A DNA stretch of 64,000 nt from Oscillatoriales cyanobacterium (GCA_004292515.1 RDXB01000033.1:1-64000); one strand, 5' to 3'; positions 47,789 to 56,320 are shown, numbered from the stretch's first letter. Translations and numbers: made by a program. The notes: generated by a model not told the origin, from the sequence alone.

Positions 47789-48318
47789 ATCTTCCCGGTT
47801 TTGTGTCGCTGATCGGTTCACGTCAAATGCCCTGAGCAAGTCGCCCTGAGCCAATCAAAATCGGCGATCGCTAGGATAACAATCGCAACCTAGCCAGCTT
47901 GCTGCCGGCCATTGCTCAGATTCATCACCCAAACAAAAAGCGGCCGCCCGGAGGCGATCGCCGCTTTGTCGTTTTTATGACGTTGTCGTTTAATGCATCC
48001 GCAGGACACGAGGAGCCGGTCGTAACACAGTCAGCGTCTCCCAAAACGCAACTGCATCAGAGCTAGGACATCAGGCGCATCAGAGCTAGCGCATCAGAGC
48101 TGGCGTATCTGATCGAAGTTGATTTCGACCTAACTGTAGCTGAAGATACGAAAAACTCAGTAACAAATTATTGCAAACTTCCGCAATTCTTTTTTAAAGA
48201 TTCTGCAAACTCCTAGTTATCATTTCATTCACGCGATCGCGGGCCAAATCGCGCAACTACGCAACTACCCCGCTGTTCTGTTCCGATCGCCCCCCCCGTT
48301 GAGCGCCCGTTCCTGTTT
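47789..48318. other. Spacer between rpaB and JAMM protease gene
   Basis: 530 bp. It includes the rpaB terminator (47937-47975), an imperfect array of GCATCAGAGCTAG-type words (48054-48113) and an AT-rich stretch (48120-48230) that could hold a promoter. No gene seen. Confidence 0.5.
47937..47975 (+). terminator. Terminator after rpaB
   Basis: Stem AAAGCGGC (47937-47944) and GCCGCTTT (47960-47967) with a loop containing GGCGATCGCC, followed by TCGTTTTT. About 150 bp downstream of the stop codon. Confidence 0.65.
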
Positions 48319-48906
48319 ATGTCTGAGTTGCCCCCTGAGTCGTTGCCCCCTGAGTTGCTGCCCCCTGAGTCGTTACCGGTTGCGACCGCGCCCTTATGGC
48401 TGCCGCAACCACTACTCGATCGCCTTTGCACCTTGGCCGCCGCTGCCCTACCCCACGAATGCTGCGGGCTGTTGCTGGGCAACACCACCAGGGCTGATGA
48501 ACCGGGCGATCGGGCGATCGTTGTGCGGGAACTGTGGCCTGCTCCTAATGATTGGGAGCAACTGGCCGATAAACCGTTTCGTGACCTCGATCCCTTGTCA
48601 GTGGGGGAAGTGGGCAGCGAGCGCCGCTATGCGATCGCCCCAAAAACGTTCCTGGCCGCCATGCGCGCGGCCCGCTCTCACCAGCTTGATATTATTGGGG
48701 TTTATCATTCACACCCCCAGCAGCCCGCGATTCCCTCTGAGTTCGATCGCGCCTGCGCCTGGCCCAACTACTCATACTTGATTTTGTCAGTGCGAGGCGA
48801 TCGGGTTGTCGATTGGCAAAGCTGGCGACTGGATGATCACCAACTGGATGATCACCAACTGGATGATCACCGACAGTTTCAAGCCGAAGCGATCGTGCTA
48901 ATTTAA
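48319..48906 (+). CDS. JAMM/MPN-domain metalloprotease (Mec-like)
   Basis: 195 residues. The JAMM zinc-protease signature is complete: Glu47 in PHECCG, His130 and His132 in YHSHP, Ser140 and Asp143 in SEFD. Relatives remove ubiquitin-like or sulphur-carrier proteins from conjugates or precursors (for example Mec in actinobacteria). The gene lies 164 bp before a MoeB/ThiF-rhodanese E1 gene on the same strand, supporting a sulphur-carrier role. Both termini carry triplicated 15-bp units: PPES/PPEL repeats at the N-terminus and LDDH[QR] x3 at residues 171-185. Confidence 0.88.
   Translation: MSELPPESLPPELLPPESLPVATAPLWLPQPLLDRLCTLAAAALPHECCGLLLGNTTRADEPGDRAIVVRELWPAPNDWEQLADKPFRDLDPLSVGEVGSERRYAIAPKTFLAAMRAARSHQLDIIGVYHSHPQQPAIPSEFDRACAWPNYSYLILSVRGDRVVDWQSWRLDDHQLDDHQLDDHRQFQAEAIVLI
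48331..48375 (+). repeat. 15-bp tandem repeat, three units, in the JAMM gene start
   Basis: CCCCCTGAGTCGTTG and two variants (CCCCCTGAGTTGCTG, CCCCCTGAGTCGTTA), in frame. Confidence 0.85.
48829..48873 (+). repeat. 15-bp tandem repeat, three units, in the JAMM gene end
   Basis: CTGGATGATCACCAA twice, then CTGGATGATCACCGA, in frame as LDDHQ/LDDHR. Confidence 0.9.
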
Positions 48907-49070
48907 GCCACCTAAGCCACCGCACTCCTCCCTCAAACAACCCGATCGCCATCGATTCGATGGCGATCTCTGGCCCGTAACGTCTCGTTACTCACCCCAA
49001 TCCACTCGGGGTCGGGCTGGGTAACATATGGAAAGCGCTCGGGTATCGCACCCCACTCAACCCGCAACCT

Positions 49071-50234
49071 ATGCTGAATATCGACACCAGCAATACACAA
49101 CTTCTCAAGGAAGAGTACGAACGCTACTCTCGCCACCTGATCCTGCCGGAAGTCGGCTTAGAAGGGCAAAAACGCCTAAAAGCCGCCAGCGTTCTCTGCA
49201 TCGGCAGTGGTGGTCTTGGCTCGCCGCTGCTGCTTTACCTCGCCGCCGCTGGTGTAGGACGCATCGGTCTCGTGGACTTTGATGTGGTGGACTACTCCAA
49301 CCTGCAACGCCAAGTGATCCACGGCACTTCCTGGGTGGGTAAACCCAAAATCGAATCCGCCAAAGACCGCATTCTGGAAATCAACCCCTACTGCCAAGTT
49401 GATCTTCACGAAACCCGTCTGAGCGCCGACAACGCCCTCGAAATCTTTGGGCCTTACGACATTGTGGTGGACGGAACTGACAACTTCCCCACCCGCTACT
49501 TGGTCAATGACGCTTGTGTGCTGCTCGACAAGCCCAACGTCTATGGCTCGATTTTCCGGTTTGAGGGGCAAGCCACAGTCTTTAACTACGAAGGCGGGCC
49601 CAACTATCGCGACCTCTATCCGGAACCCCCGCCGCCGGGGATGGTTCCTTCCTGCGCGGAAGGCGGCGTGTTGGGGATTTTGCCGGGGATCATTGGCGTG
49701 ATCCAAGCCACGGAAACGGTCAAAATTATCCTGGGTAAAGGCACGACCCTGAATGGGCGACTGTTGCTGTACAACGCCTTAGATATGAAGTTCCGGGAGC
49801 TGAAGCTGCGGCCCAATCCCGAACGGCCGGTGATCGAGAAGCTAATCGATTACCAACAGTTCTGTGGTTTGCCCCCGATCGGTCAGGCCGAAGAAAAACC
49901 CGATGTGGCCGAAATGAGCGTCACCGATCTGAAGACGCTGATCGACAGCGGCGAAGATTTCCTGCTGTTGGATGTGCGCAATCCCAATGAGTTTGAGATC
50001 GGCCGAATTCCGGGATCGGTGTTGATTCCCTTGCCGGACATCGAAAGCGGCGACGGCGTGGAGAAGGTGAAGAGCCTGCTAAACGGTCGCAAACTGGTGG
50101 CTCACTGCAAAATGGGTGGGCGATCGGCCAAGGCCCTGGGCGTTTTGCAAAAGGCTGGTCTTGACGGGATCAACGTCAAGGGCGGGATCAATGCCTGGAG
50201 CCAAGAGGTGGATGCTTCAGTGCCGCAATACTAG
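49071..50234 (+). CDS. moeB: MoeB/ThiF-type E1 adenylyltransferase with rhodanese domain
   Basis: 387 residues. Residues 15-250 are a ThiF/MoeB domain: YSRHLILPEVGL, ATP loop GSGGLGSP (45-52), DFDVVDYSNLQRQ, DGTDNFPTRYL, and the E1-like cysteine Cys195 in VPSCAEGG. Residues 285-387 are a rhodanese domain with active Cys346 in CKMGGRS. It activates the C-terminal glycine of a sulphur-carrier protein (MoaD, ThiS or CysO type) by adenylation and supplies sulphur. The zinc CxxC pairs seen in many MoeB proteins are absent. It probably works with the adjacent JAMM protease; no carrier protein gene is in the window. The TAG stop is the left end of a MITE-like element. Confidence 0.93.
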   Translation: MLNIDTSNTQLLKEEYERYSRHLILPEVGLEGQKRLKAASVLCIGSGGLGSPLLLYLAAAGVGRIGLVDFDVVDYSNLQRQVIHGTSWVGKPKIESAKDRILEINPYCQVDLHETRLSADNALEIFGPYDIVVDGTDNFPTRYLVNDACVLLDKPNVYGSIFRFEGQATVFNYEGGPNYRDLYPEPPPPGMVPSCAEGGVLGILPGIIGVIQATETVKIILGKGTTLNGRLLLYNALDMKFRELKLRPNPERPVIEKLIDYQQFCGLPPIGQAEEKPDVAEMSVTDLKTLIDSGEDFLLLDVRNPNEFEIGRIPGSVLIPLPDIESGDGVEKVKSLLNGRKLVAHCKMGGRSAKALGVLQKAGLDGINVKGGINAWSQEVDASVPQY

Positions 50235-50385
50235 GGTCTGTTGTCATTCCCTGGGAGCAAGCTGAAGCGGTTGATTTTCCTTGCCCCAATCGTCGTAACA
50301 AGGGGCTTAAGCCCCTTGTCTCCCACGATCTCGTGGCGGTGGACTTGGGCCTGTAGACGGTAGAACGATCCGCCCGGTAACACAA
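50232..50385 (+). mobile_element. MITE-like element, family A, copy 4
   Basis: Starts TAGGGTCTGTTGTCATTCCC at the moeB stop codon, contains CTGAAGCGGTTGATTTTCC, the core GGGGCTTAAGCCCC and CCCACGATCTCGTGGCGG, and decays near 50370-50385 (GTAGACGGTAGAACGATCC). About 150 bp. Confidence 0.75.
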
Positions 50386-50404
50386 TGCTGAAGATGGTAG
50401 AACT

Positions 50405-50788
50405 TTAGTTGATCTGACTCAGATCTGGCTCAAACTCTCCTAGGGATTGGTTTTCAGCGAAGGCTTCATCGGCCTTCGCTAATTTTTTGGGCCGGGTGAT
50501 GGGTGCTCGATCGCCTCTGGCCGGCCTTGGCGCTGGTGTAGACTTTTCTGCCCCTTTGGATAGAATGGGAGGGGAGTGATCAGTAGAAATCCCTAGTTTC
50601 CGATCAGCACTCGTTACTCGTTTTGTCGGTCTGTTGATCTGTTGATCTGTCGCCCTGTTGATCTGAAGGATGCGATCGCCCAGGGTCAGAGTTCCTTGCT
50701 CACTGGCTGCCTGGTTTACCCTGGGCTGAGGTTGCCGTTGGATCGACCACTTCGATCCGGTGGTTTTCGCTTCAGACTTAGCCAACAT
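50405..50788 (-). CDS. Low-complexity hypothetical protein
   Basis: 127 residues from ATG 50788, divergent from the anti-sigma gene at 50830. Composition is rich in Lys, Arg, Pro, Ser and Gln (SIQRQPQPRVNQ, RATDQQINRPTKR, STPAPRPARG), with no hydrophobic core or domain. It could be a real disordered protein or just an open frame in spacer DNA that contains CTGTTGATCTGT repeats. A longer version to 50890 would overlap the neighbouring gene. Function unknown. Confidence 0.35.
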   Translation of the reverse strand: MLAKSEAKTTGSKWSIQRQPQPRVNQAASEQGTLTLGDRILQINRATDQQINRPTKRVTSADRKLGISTDHSPPILSKGAEKSTPAPRPARGDRAPITRPKKLAKADEAFAENQSLGEFEPDLSQIN

Positions 50789-50832
50789 CGATCGGTGTCT
50801 TCGGTCGTTCAAACGCTCTTTCCTCAGTTGTG

Positions 50833-51396
50833 ATGGCCCCCACAGTCCGCCTGGAAAAGCATCAGTGGCGCAAGCTGAGTTTCCCCTCAACGTTGCACTT
50901 GTGCCCCGTTCTTGATTTGTTAGTGGACAATGTGCCCGAGCCTTGGCGCTTTGAAGTGCGCTTGGGTCTACAGGAAGCCTTGGTCAATGCGGTGAAGCAT
51001 GGCAATGGTTTAGACCCATCTAAGCGAGTTTGTGTGCATTTTTCAGCCCGTAACCACCGCTATTGGTGGACGATCGCCGATCGCGGGCCTGGGTTCAAGC
51101 CCCCCTGCTGTTGCCACTTGCCGCCGATTCCGACCATGGATGACGACTTTGAACCCGCAGACATGGACGCAGCCGCCGTTGAAGAGCTATTGCCCGAAAA
51201 CAAGCAGGAATGTGGGCGCGGTCTGTTTATTTTGCATCAGGTGTTCGATCGCGTGGAATGGCGCGAGGATGGCCGGGTGCTGCATCTCTATAAAGAAACG
51301 GAGGCGGTGCAGGTGTCGAAGCGTCAACGCTTGGCCCATGCTGCCCGCGAGCTGAAATCTAACCTACGCGATCGCTACGTGGCCTTGGTGCGCTAG
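50833..51396 (+). CDS. RsbW-like anti-sigma factor / serine kinase (HATPase)
   Basis: 187 residues from ATG 50833 (GTG 50830 overlaps it). GHKL ATPase motifs: N-box EALVNAVKHGNGLD, G1 ADRGPGFKP and G2 CGRGLFIL. The insertion between G1 and G2 (CCCHLPPIPTMDDDFEPADM) includes three consecutive cysteines, an unusual feature. Such proteins control sigma factors by binding or phosphorylating anti-sigma antagonists. Partner unknown; none is adjacent. Confidence 0.85.
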   Translation: MAPTVRLEKHQWRKLSFPSTLHLCPVLDLLVDNVPEPWRFEVRLGLQEALVNAVKHGNGLDPSKRVCVHFSARNHRYWWTIADRGPGFKPPCCCHLPPIPTMDDDFEPADMDAAAVEELLPENKQECGRGLFILHQVFDRVEWREDGRVLHLYKETEAVQVSKRQRLAHAARELKSNLRDRYVALVR

Positions 51397-51695
51397 CGGC
51401 CGTGGTCGGGGCAGGGGGGCACGGCCAGGGTGCGATCGAGCCAGCCGGTAGCCTGTTGTAAATGGCTCAGGGCTTCCTCGGGGCGATCGCGCAGCAAATA
51501 GACCAAGGCGGCGGCGGCCTGCTCGCGGGCACGGGTTGATCGATTGCCCTTGAGTCGATGCCAGTCGCCATTGCCTAGGGCCAACCGCCCCGCCAAAATT
51601 TGCGCCAGTTCCAGATCGCTGAGATCTTGGCAGGTTTTGGCTTCCAGGGGGTTGGCGATCGGCTGATGGGCAAACAGGGAAGGCTTCATGGTCAA
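51393..51695 (-). CDS. Conserved cyanobacterial protein (DUF6439-like)
   Basis: 100 residues, helical. Sequence such as LAQILAGRLALGNGDWHRLK, REQAAAALVYLLRDRPEEAL and LQQATGWLDRTLAVPPCPDH appears in a family found only in cyanobacteria. The domain number is from memory and uncertain. It converges with the anti-sigma gene, overlapping its end by 4 bp. Function unknown. Confidence 0.65.
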   Translation of the reverse strand: MTMKPSLFAHQPIANPLEAKTCQDLSDLELAQILAGRLALGNGDWHRLKGNRSTRAREQAAAALVYLLRDRPEEALSHLQQATGWLDRTLAVPPCPDHGR

Positions 51696-51862
51696 ACCAA
51701 CGGGTTAATCAGTTGAATAGGAGCGAAATCTGAATAGGAGCTAAATCGGAGCGCTGCGGCGGCTGCACCGATCGTAGCAACTTCCAACGGGCCAGGTGGG
51801 GATCAGGGTGCAAACCTGAAGAACACGAACATGCACCCCAACCCACAATGGGGATCGACCCA

Positions 51863-52822
51863 CTAGGCGTTGGCGAGCCAGTCGAGGACACGATCGCCTA
51901 ACCGTACACCATCTAGGCGATCGATTTCGCGCATACCGGTGGGGCTGGTGACGTTCACCTCGGTTAGGTAGCCGCCGATGATGTCGATTCCCACAAACAC
52001 TAGCCCGTCGCGCCGCAGCATGGGGGCCAACGTTGCTGCGATTTCCCGATCGCGATCGGTCACCTCAATTTTGACCGCCGCGCCGCCCACGGCCATATTG
52101 CCGCGAAACTCACTGCCGGTGGGGACGCGGTTCACTGCCCCGATTGGCTCCCCATCCAGCAAAATCACCCGCTTATCGCCATCCTTCGCTTCCGGCAAAA
52201 ACTGCTGCACCATCACCGGCACTTGCCCGCGATCGGTGCTGATTTCCACTAGGGAATTGAAGTTGCGATCGCCCGGTTCCAGCAGCAAAATGCCCTCGCC
52301 CGCCTTGCCGCCTAGGGGTTTTAGCACCGCTTGGCCGCGCCGTTCCACGAAGGCCCGAATGGTGTCGCGATCGCCCGTGACAATCGTTTCAGGAATCACC
52401 GAGCTGAATTGCAGGGCATACATCTTTTCGTTGGCAGCCCGAATCCCGCGCGGCGCATTAATCACGCGGGTTTTGGCTGGATTCACATAATCCAAAATAT
52501 AGGTGGCGTAGAGATAGGGAATTGTCACGGGCGGGTCAGTTCGCATCAACACCGCATCCATCGTTTCCAGGGGCAACCACTCCGCCGTGCCGACGCTGAA
52601 CCAAGGATCGATCGCCAACCAACGATTTTCGCCCAGCGTCACCGGCACAAGCTGCACCGGAGCCAGCCGCGCCCAAGCCTGGGAATCGCGCACGCTCAGA
52701 TCGGTGGCTTGGGTGATGAACACCTCATGGCCCGCCTGTTGGGCCGTTTCCATCAGGGCCACGCTGGTGTCGTGGGTCGGGTCAAGCCGTTCGATCGGGT
52801 CAATGATAAATGCCAGTTTCAC
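51863..52822 (-). CDS. gshB: Glutathione synthetase
   Basis: 319 residues, ATP-grasp family. Family start KLAFIIDPIERLDPTHDTSV; ATP-binding LKPLGGKAGEGILLLEPGD and VMVQQFLPEAKDGDKRVILLDGEPIGAVNR; metal region DIIGGYLTEVNVTSPTG. It joins gamma-glutamylcysteine and glycine. The neighbouring genes are unrelated; gshA is outside the window. Confidence 0.96.
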   Translation of the reverse strand: MKLAFIIDPIERLDPTHDTSVALMETAQQAGHEVFITQATDLSVRDSQAWARLAPVQLVPVTLGENRWLAIDPWFSVGTAEWLPLETMDAVLMRTDPPVTIPYLYATYILDYVNPAKTRVINAPRGIRAANEKMYALQFSSVIPETIVTGDRDTIRAFVERRGQAVLKPLGGKAGEGILLLEPGDRNFNSLVEISTDRGQVPVMVQQFLPEAKDGDKRVILLDGEPIGAVNRVPTGSEFRGNMAVGGAAVKIEVTDRDREIAATLAPMLRRDGLVFVGIDIIGGYLTEVNVTSPTGMREIDRLDGVRLGDRVLDWLANA

Positions 52823-52849
52823 GGTTGCGGTTCCTTTGCGGGTTGCATC

Positions 52850-52890
52850 AGTTAGTCAACATATCCCGACTAGTCAACATATCCCGACCG
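52850..52890. repeat. Direct duplication of about 17-18 bp upstream of gshB
   Basis: TAGTCAACATATCCCGAC occurs twice in tandem (about 52853-52889), just before the gshB start on its strand. Confidence 0.6.
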
Positions 52891-53045
52891 GCTGCTGATC
52901 TAGCAAAAATCCCCGTAAATCCTCAGAGTTAGAAAACCCCAAAAAAGGTAGTAGCTAATGTGGCTAATGTGGCTAATCATTTGGGATTGAGGCTGAATCG
53001 GCTGACTCGCGATCGCTGGGTTGGTGGGATGGATGGGGGCAAAAT

Positions 53046-54281
53046 TTAACTGGGTGCGCGGCCCAATTCACCGATCGCCTCTAGGACGGCGTTGGGTGCG
53101 AGTCGATCTTTAAACCAAATAATTTTGGCGGGGAGCTGCTGTGGATCTAACCCTGCCTTATCGAGATTTAAGCGATCGGAAATAGCCAAAATCCAATCAT
53201 TTCGATTCGCTTTCATCACCTGAGCAAATTTTTTGCGTAAGTATTCAGGTCGCCAGTAACCCACAATTTCTAAAATCCACGATCGCCCATCGGGATGCAC
53301 CAACCGAAAATCGGGAATAGCCACGCTGCCAGGAATGGGAACTAGGTTGACTTCTCGCTCTAGCTGCCAATCGGTTTTGGTGGTTTCCCAGCGTTTAGCA
53401 AAGGACTCTTCGATCAGGCTGTCGAAGGGTTTTCCCGGTGGATAATGGCTGACCAATTGACAGTCTGGCGTGAGTTCATAAAACCGTTCTTGGGGCGATC
53501 TCTGGAGTGGGTCGGCATCCTGAAGGGTGGCGATCGCTCGCCATTTGGTGACATGTAATAGAGCGGGGATCGCCTTGGCCAGTGCCAATCCATAGCGCGT
53601 GCTGGTTTTAAATAAGCTAGTGGGTCCATCAATACTGATAGTAAATCCAGTGTCTTCATCCCCTTCGATATAGGTCATTAACTGAAAAAGTTTTAAATAA
53701 CGAAACAGTAATTTATATTCTCCAGGGTCATTGCGATAGGCATCAATTTTTAAGTGACTGGCTCGATAGAAAATTCCTTGCACCTGCGACAGGTTATATC
53801 GATGAATTAAATCCTCGGGTGTCAGGGTTTCAAATTGCGTCAGGATGCGGTTTTGCGGTAAATCAGCATATAAACAAGCCTGCAGTTCGACAGGCAAAAT
53901 TTCCCGATCGCCTGTTGCTGACAGTTCTTGAGCTAACTGTTCCCACACAGTGACGGTGCGATCGTGACTAGGAGCCTGGCGATTGGCTAGTTCAAAAACC
54001 CGGCGACGCAAGTCGATCGGTTCGATCGGACTGACCACTTCAAAGGTACAAAATCCCGATTCCAAGAGATGGGCCAGCCCGCGTTGCACTTTGAAATCAG
54101 GACTGGTGCCTTCCAGTTCCGCCAGGGTGCGATCGAGCGCTAGTTTGGGCTGGCCCACAGCATTCTGGAACTGCACAATCAGCGATCGCGCCTGTGCCAG
54201 TTGGGCCGCGTCGAGGGACAAACGTTTGGGAATAATTTGCTCACCGCGCCGTCGATGAATGAGCAGCTCAGAAGGCAACAT
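53046..54281 (-). CDS. DUF790 (Bax1-like) nuclease
   Basis: 411 residues. Signature near the C-terminus: IPDFRLVHPDG (Asp324) and ILEIVGYWRPEYLRKK (Glu338), the modified PD-(D/E)XK site of DUF790. N-terminal LLIHRRRGEQIIPKRLS is also typical. In archaea Bax1 nuclease works with an XPB helicase in DNA repair; in bacteria DUF790 genes are usually near an XPB- or DEAD-type helicase. No such helicase is within this window, so the partner is elsewhere or absent. Function in cyanobacteria is inferred. Confidence 0.85.
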   Translation of the reverse strand: MLPSELLIHRRRGEQIIPKRLSLDAAQLAQARSLIVQFQNAVGQPKLALDRTLAELEGTSPDFKVQRGLAHLLESGFCTFEVVSPIEPIDLRRRVFELANRQAPSHDRTVTVWEQLAQELSATGDREILPVELQACLYADLPQNRILTQFETLTPEDLIHRYNLSQVQGIFYRASHLKIDAYRNDPGEYKLLFRYLKLFQLMTYIEGDEDTGFTISIDGPTSLFKTSTRYGLALAKAIPALLHVTKWRAIATLQDADPLQRSPQERFYELTPDCQLVSHYPPGKPFDSLIEESFAKRWETTKTDWQLEREVNLVPIPGSVAIPDFRLVHPDGRSWILEIVGYWRPEYLRKKFAQVMKANRNDWILAISDRLNLDKAGLDPQQLPAKIIWFKDRLAPNAVLEAIGELGRAPS

Positions 54282-54869
54282 AGCCTGAGTAGGTAAAAGG
54301 ACAAATAATTCGTCGTGCTGGTTACAAATTAAAGTTGAGTGATCTAGTGATCTATCGATCTAGTGATGATCAATCCAGCCGAAATCCAGCCGAAATCCAG
54401 CCGAAGTCTAGCCAAAAGTCAGCTCAAAGTCCAGCCAAAATTGCACCACCAATCAACCATACATTCCCAAAATTCATGACCGGCTCAGTTCACTGATTCA
54501 GATTAACTTAGGCTCAACAATTCATAACCGGCTCAGTTCACTGATTCAGATTAACTTAAGCTCAACAACAGAGCAGGCATCCCCAAGCAACAGCGATCGG
54601 GAACTTTTGTTAATTGAAACGGAAAATTGCGGACTCTAACAATTTCCGTAACGAGGTGCAACTACTCATGAAATCTTTTGTCAGTTCCCGCGTGAAATCC
54701 CTGATGGACGGTTCAATCAAGATACGGTCATGAAGTGCCCAGCACAATATCCGCAACCGCTTAGTCCAAGCCGATGGCAGAGCCGATAGCAGAGCCGATA
54801 ACTAACTGGTGTTGTGCAGTGGTGTTGTGCAATTGACCGCCCGTTACGATCGCGGGAGGATACCCAACG
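54282..54869. other. Repeat-rich spacer
   Basis: 588 bp. Contains 14-bp CAGCCGAAATC-type units (about 54373-54440) and a 48-bp tandem duplication (54473-54568). GGGAGGAT precedes the ATG at 54870. No gene apart from this. Confidence 0.5.
54473..54568 (+). repeat. 48-bp tandem duplication
   Basis: Two copies (54473-54520 and 54521-54568) beginning TTCATGACCGGCTCAGTTCA and TTCATAACCGGCTCAGTTCA and ending GCTCAACAA. Only two differences, so the duplication is recent. Confidence 0.9.
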
Positions 54870-55169
54870 ATGAACTTTAACCCCGACTTTGGGCACGTTA
54901 TCCTCGATTTCTATCGCGAAGATCCTGAGATCGGTCGTCGATTACAAATTTTGCGACAATGTCGGATTCGGCGGCGCTGGCGATCGCTAGAAATTCACTG
55001 TCCCAATCGGGTGGTTGCAGAAGGGTTGCTCAGTGTTTATGGTCTCCTGGTTGAACCCATTGCAGCCCTCAGTTTGGCACGACATGTTGCCCTATTTGCG
55101 AGTGGCATTCCATTCATGACCCTGCCCCTGGGTGATGGTAGCGGGTTCCCTTGGGAAGAAGCGGTTTGA
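54870..55169 (+). CDS. Hypothetical protein of 99 residues
   Basis: Starts at ATG 54870 with GGGAGGAT about 10 nt upstream, a good ribosome site. The sequence DFGHVILDFYREDPEIGRRL, RRRWRSLEIHCPNR and ALSLARHVALFASGIPF suggests a small mixed alpha/beta protein. No family or motif was recognised. It stands alone on the plus strand before the ktr genes. Confidence 0.65.
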   Translation: MNFNPDFGHVILDFYREDPEIGRRLQILRQCRIRRRWRSLEIHCPNRVVAEGLLSVYGLLVEPIAALSLARHVALFASGIPFMTLPLGDGSGFPWEEAV

Positions 55170-55367
55170 TCCTAGTCTTTGCCCTCGCAATTCCTTCAGA
55201 ATTGGGATCGTTTGAATTGCCCTATGAGCTTTGGAGTCCATGGCAACTGGTGACTCGTTCGCTTCCATTCCCGTTCAGCCCTATCCCCAGCAAAATCCCG
55301 ACCAAAGCCCAACAACTTGTTTAGATTGCTATTGTTAGATTGCTATTTTTGGTATTGCATGGTGGGC

Positions 55368-56084
55368 TTAATCCATGGGCAGTTTTTCAATGCCTTCATT
55401 GGAACCAATAATGATTAAAACCATGCCCTTTTGCAGCTTTTCGTGAGGATTGGGATTGACTTGTAGATTTTCGACTCCTCCACTATTGCATTGTTGCGCT
55501 AAAGCCAGCACATTAACGCCATAGCGCGGTCGAAGTTGCAATTCCTGGAGAGTTTTACCTTCAAACTCTGCGGGAACCACGAGTTCAACAACACTATTAT
55601 TGGCATCCAAGTCAAGCCGCTCAAGCACATTGGGTCTGGTCAACATACGAGCCACTTGGCAACCCATTTCTCGCTCTGGAAAAATCACGAGGTCAGCGCC
55701 TACTTTACCGAGCAGTTGACCATGGATTTCTGTAGAAGCTTTCGCTACCACATATTTCACACCCCCATCCTTCAGATTGAGAGTGGTGATTGTGCTGGCT
55801 TCGATGTAGTTTCCGATCGCAACGATCGCTGATTCAAATTCAAAAACTCCCGCTTCGGCTAGGGCTTGGCGATCAGTTGTATCCAACTGCAACGCATGGG
55901 CCACAATGTTGTCGTTGACGGCTTGGGCAACCTGTTTTTCACCAGAATCAATCCCCATGACCTCATAACCCATTTGGTGCAGGGTGGAGCAAACAGCGCG
56001 CCCAAACCGCCCGAGTCCTAAGACAACATATTGTTTGTTGTTGCTGCGAAACTTGCTCCAAAAGTTAAGTGAACCGAGCTGCAT
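55368..56084 (-). CDS. ktrA: Potassium channel regulator KtrA (TrkA-N/TrkA-C)
   Basis: 238 residues. RCK (TrkA-N) Rossmann domain with VLGLGRFGRAVCSTL (GxGxxG), VMGIDSGEKQV and IVAIGNYIEASTITTLNL. TrkA-C domain from about 150 (VELVVPAEFEGKTLQELQLR). It binds NAD/ATP and gates the KtrB transporter. It follows ktrB on the same strand after 236 bp; part of the cyanobacterial Ktr sodium-dependent potassium uptake system. Confidence 0.92.
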   Translation of the reverse strand: MQLGSLNFWSKFRSNNKQYVVLGLGRFGRAVCSTLHQMGYEVMGIDSGEKQVAQAVNDNIVAHALQLDTTDRQALAEAGVFEFESAIVAIGNYIEASTITTLNLKDGGVKYVVAKASTEIHGQLLGKVGADLVIFPEREMGCQVARMLTRPNVLERLDLDANNSVVELVVPAEFEGKTLQELQLRPRYGVNVLALAQQCNSGGVENLQVNPNPHEKLQKGMVLIIIGSNEGIEKLPMD

Positions 56085-56122
56085 AGCCCATCTCCATAGG
56101 ATTGATAAGGGTTGATCAATTA

Positions 56123-56176
56123 CACTGACTCATGCTGATGCACTGACTCATACTGATGCACTGACTCATACTGATT
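56123..56176 (+). repeat. 18-bp tandem repeat, three units, between ktrB and ktrA
   Basis: CACTGACTCATGCTGATG, CACTGACTCATACTGATG and CACTGACTCATACTGATT in succession. Confidence 0.9.
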
Positions 56177-56320
56177 CAAAGTGAGCTAATCTATCGGGAT
56201 TTTGCTGGTCATGACTGGTAATCTAGCCCAATTTTGTAGCCCAGCCTCGTAGCTCAAAAAACCTAAAAACAACATGACATGGGTAAACACTGGCAATGTT
56301 TGAGGCGATTCTTGCAGAGA

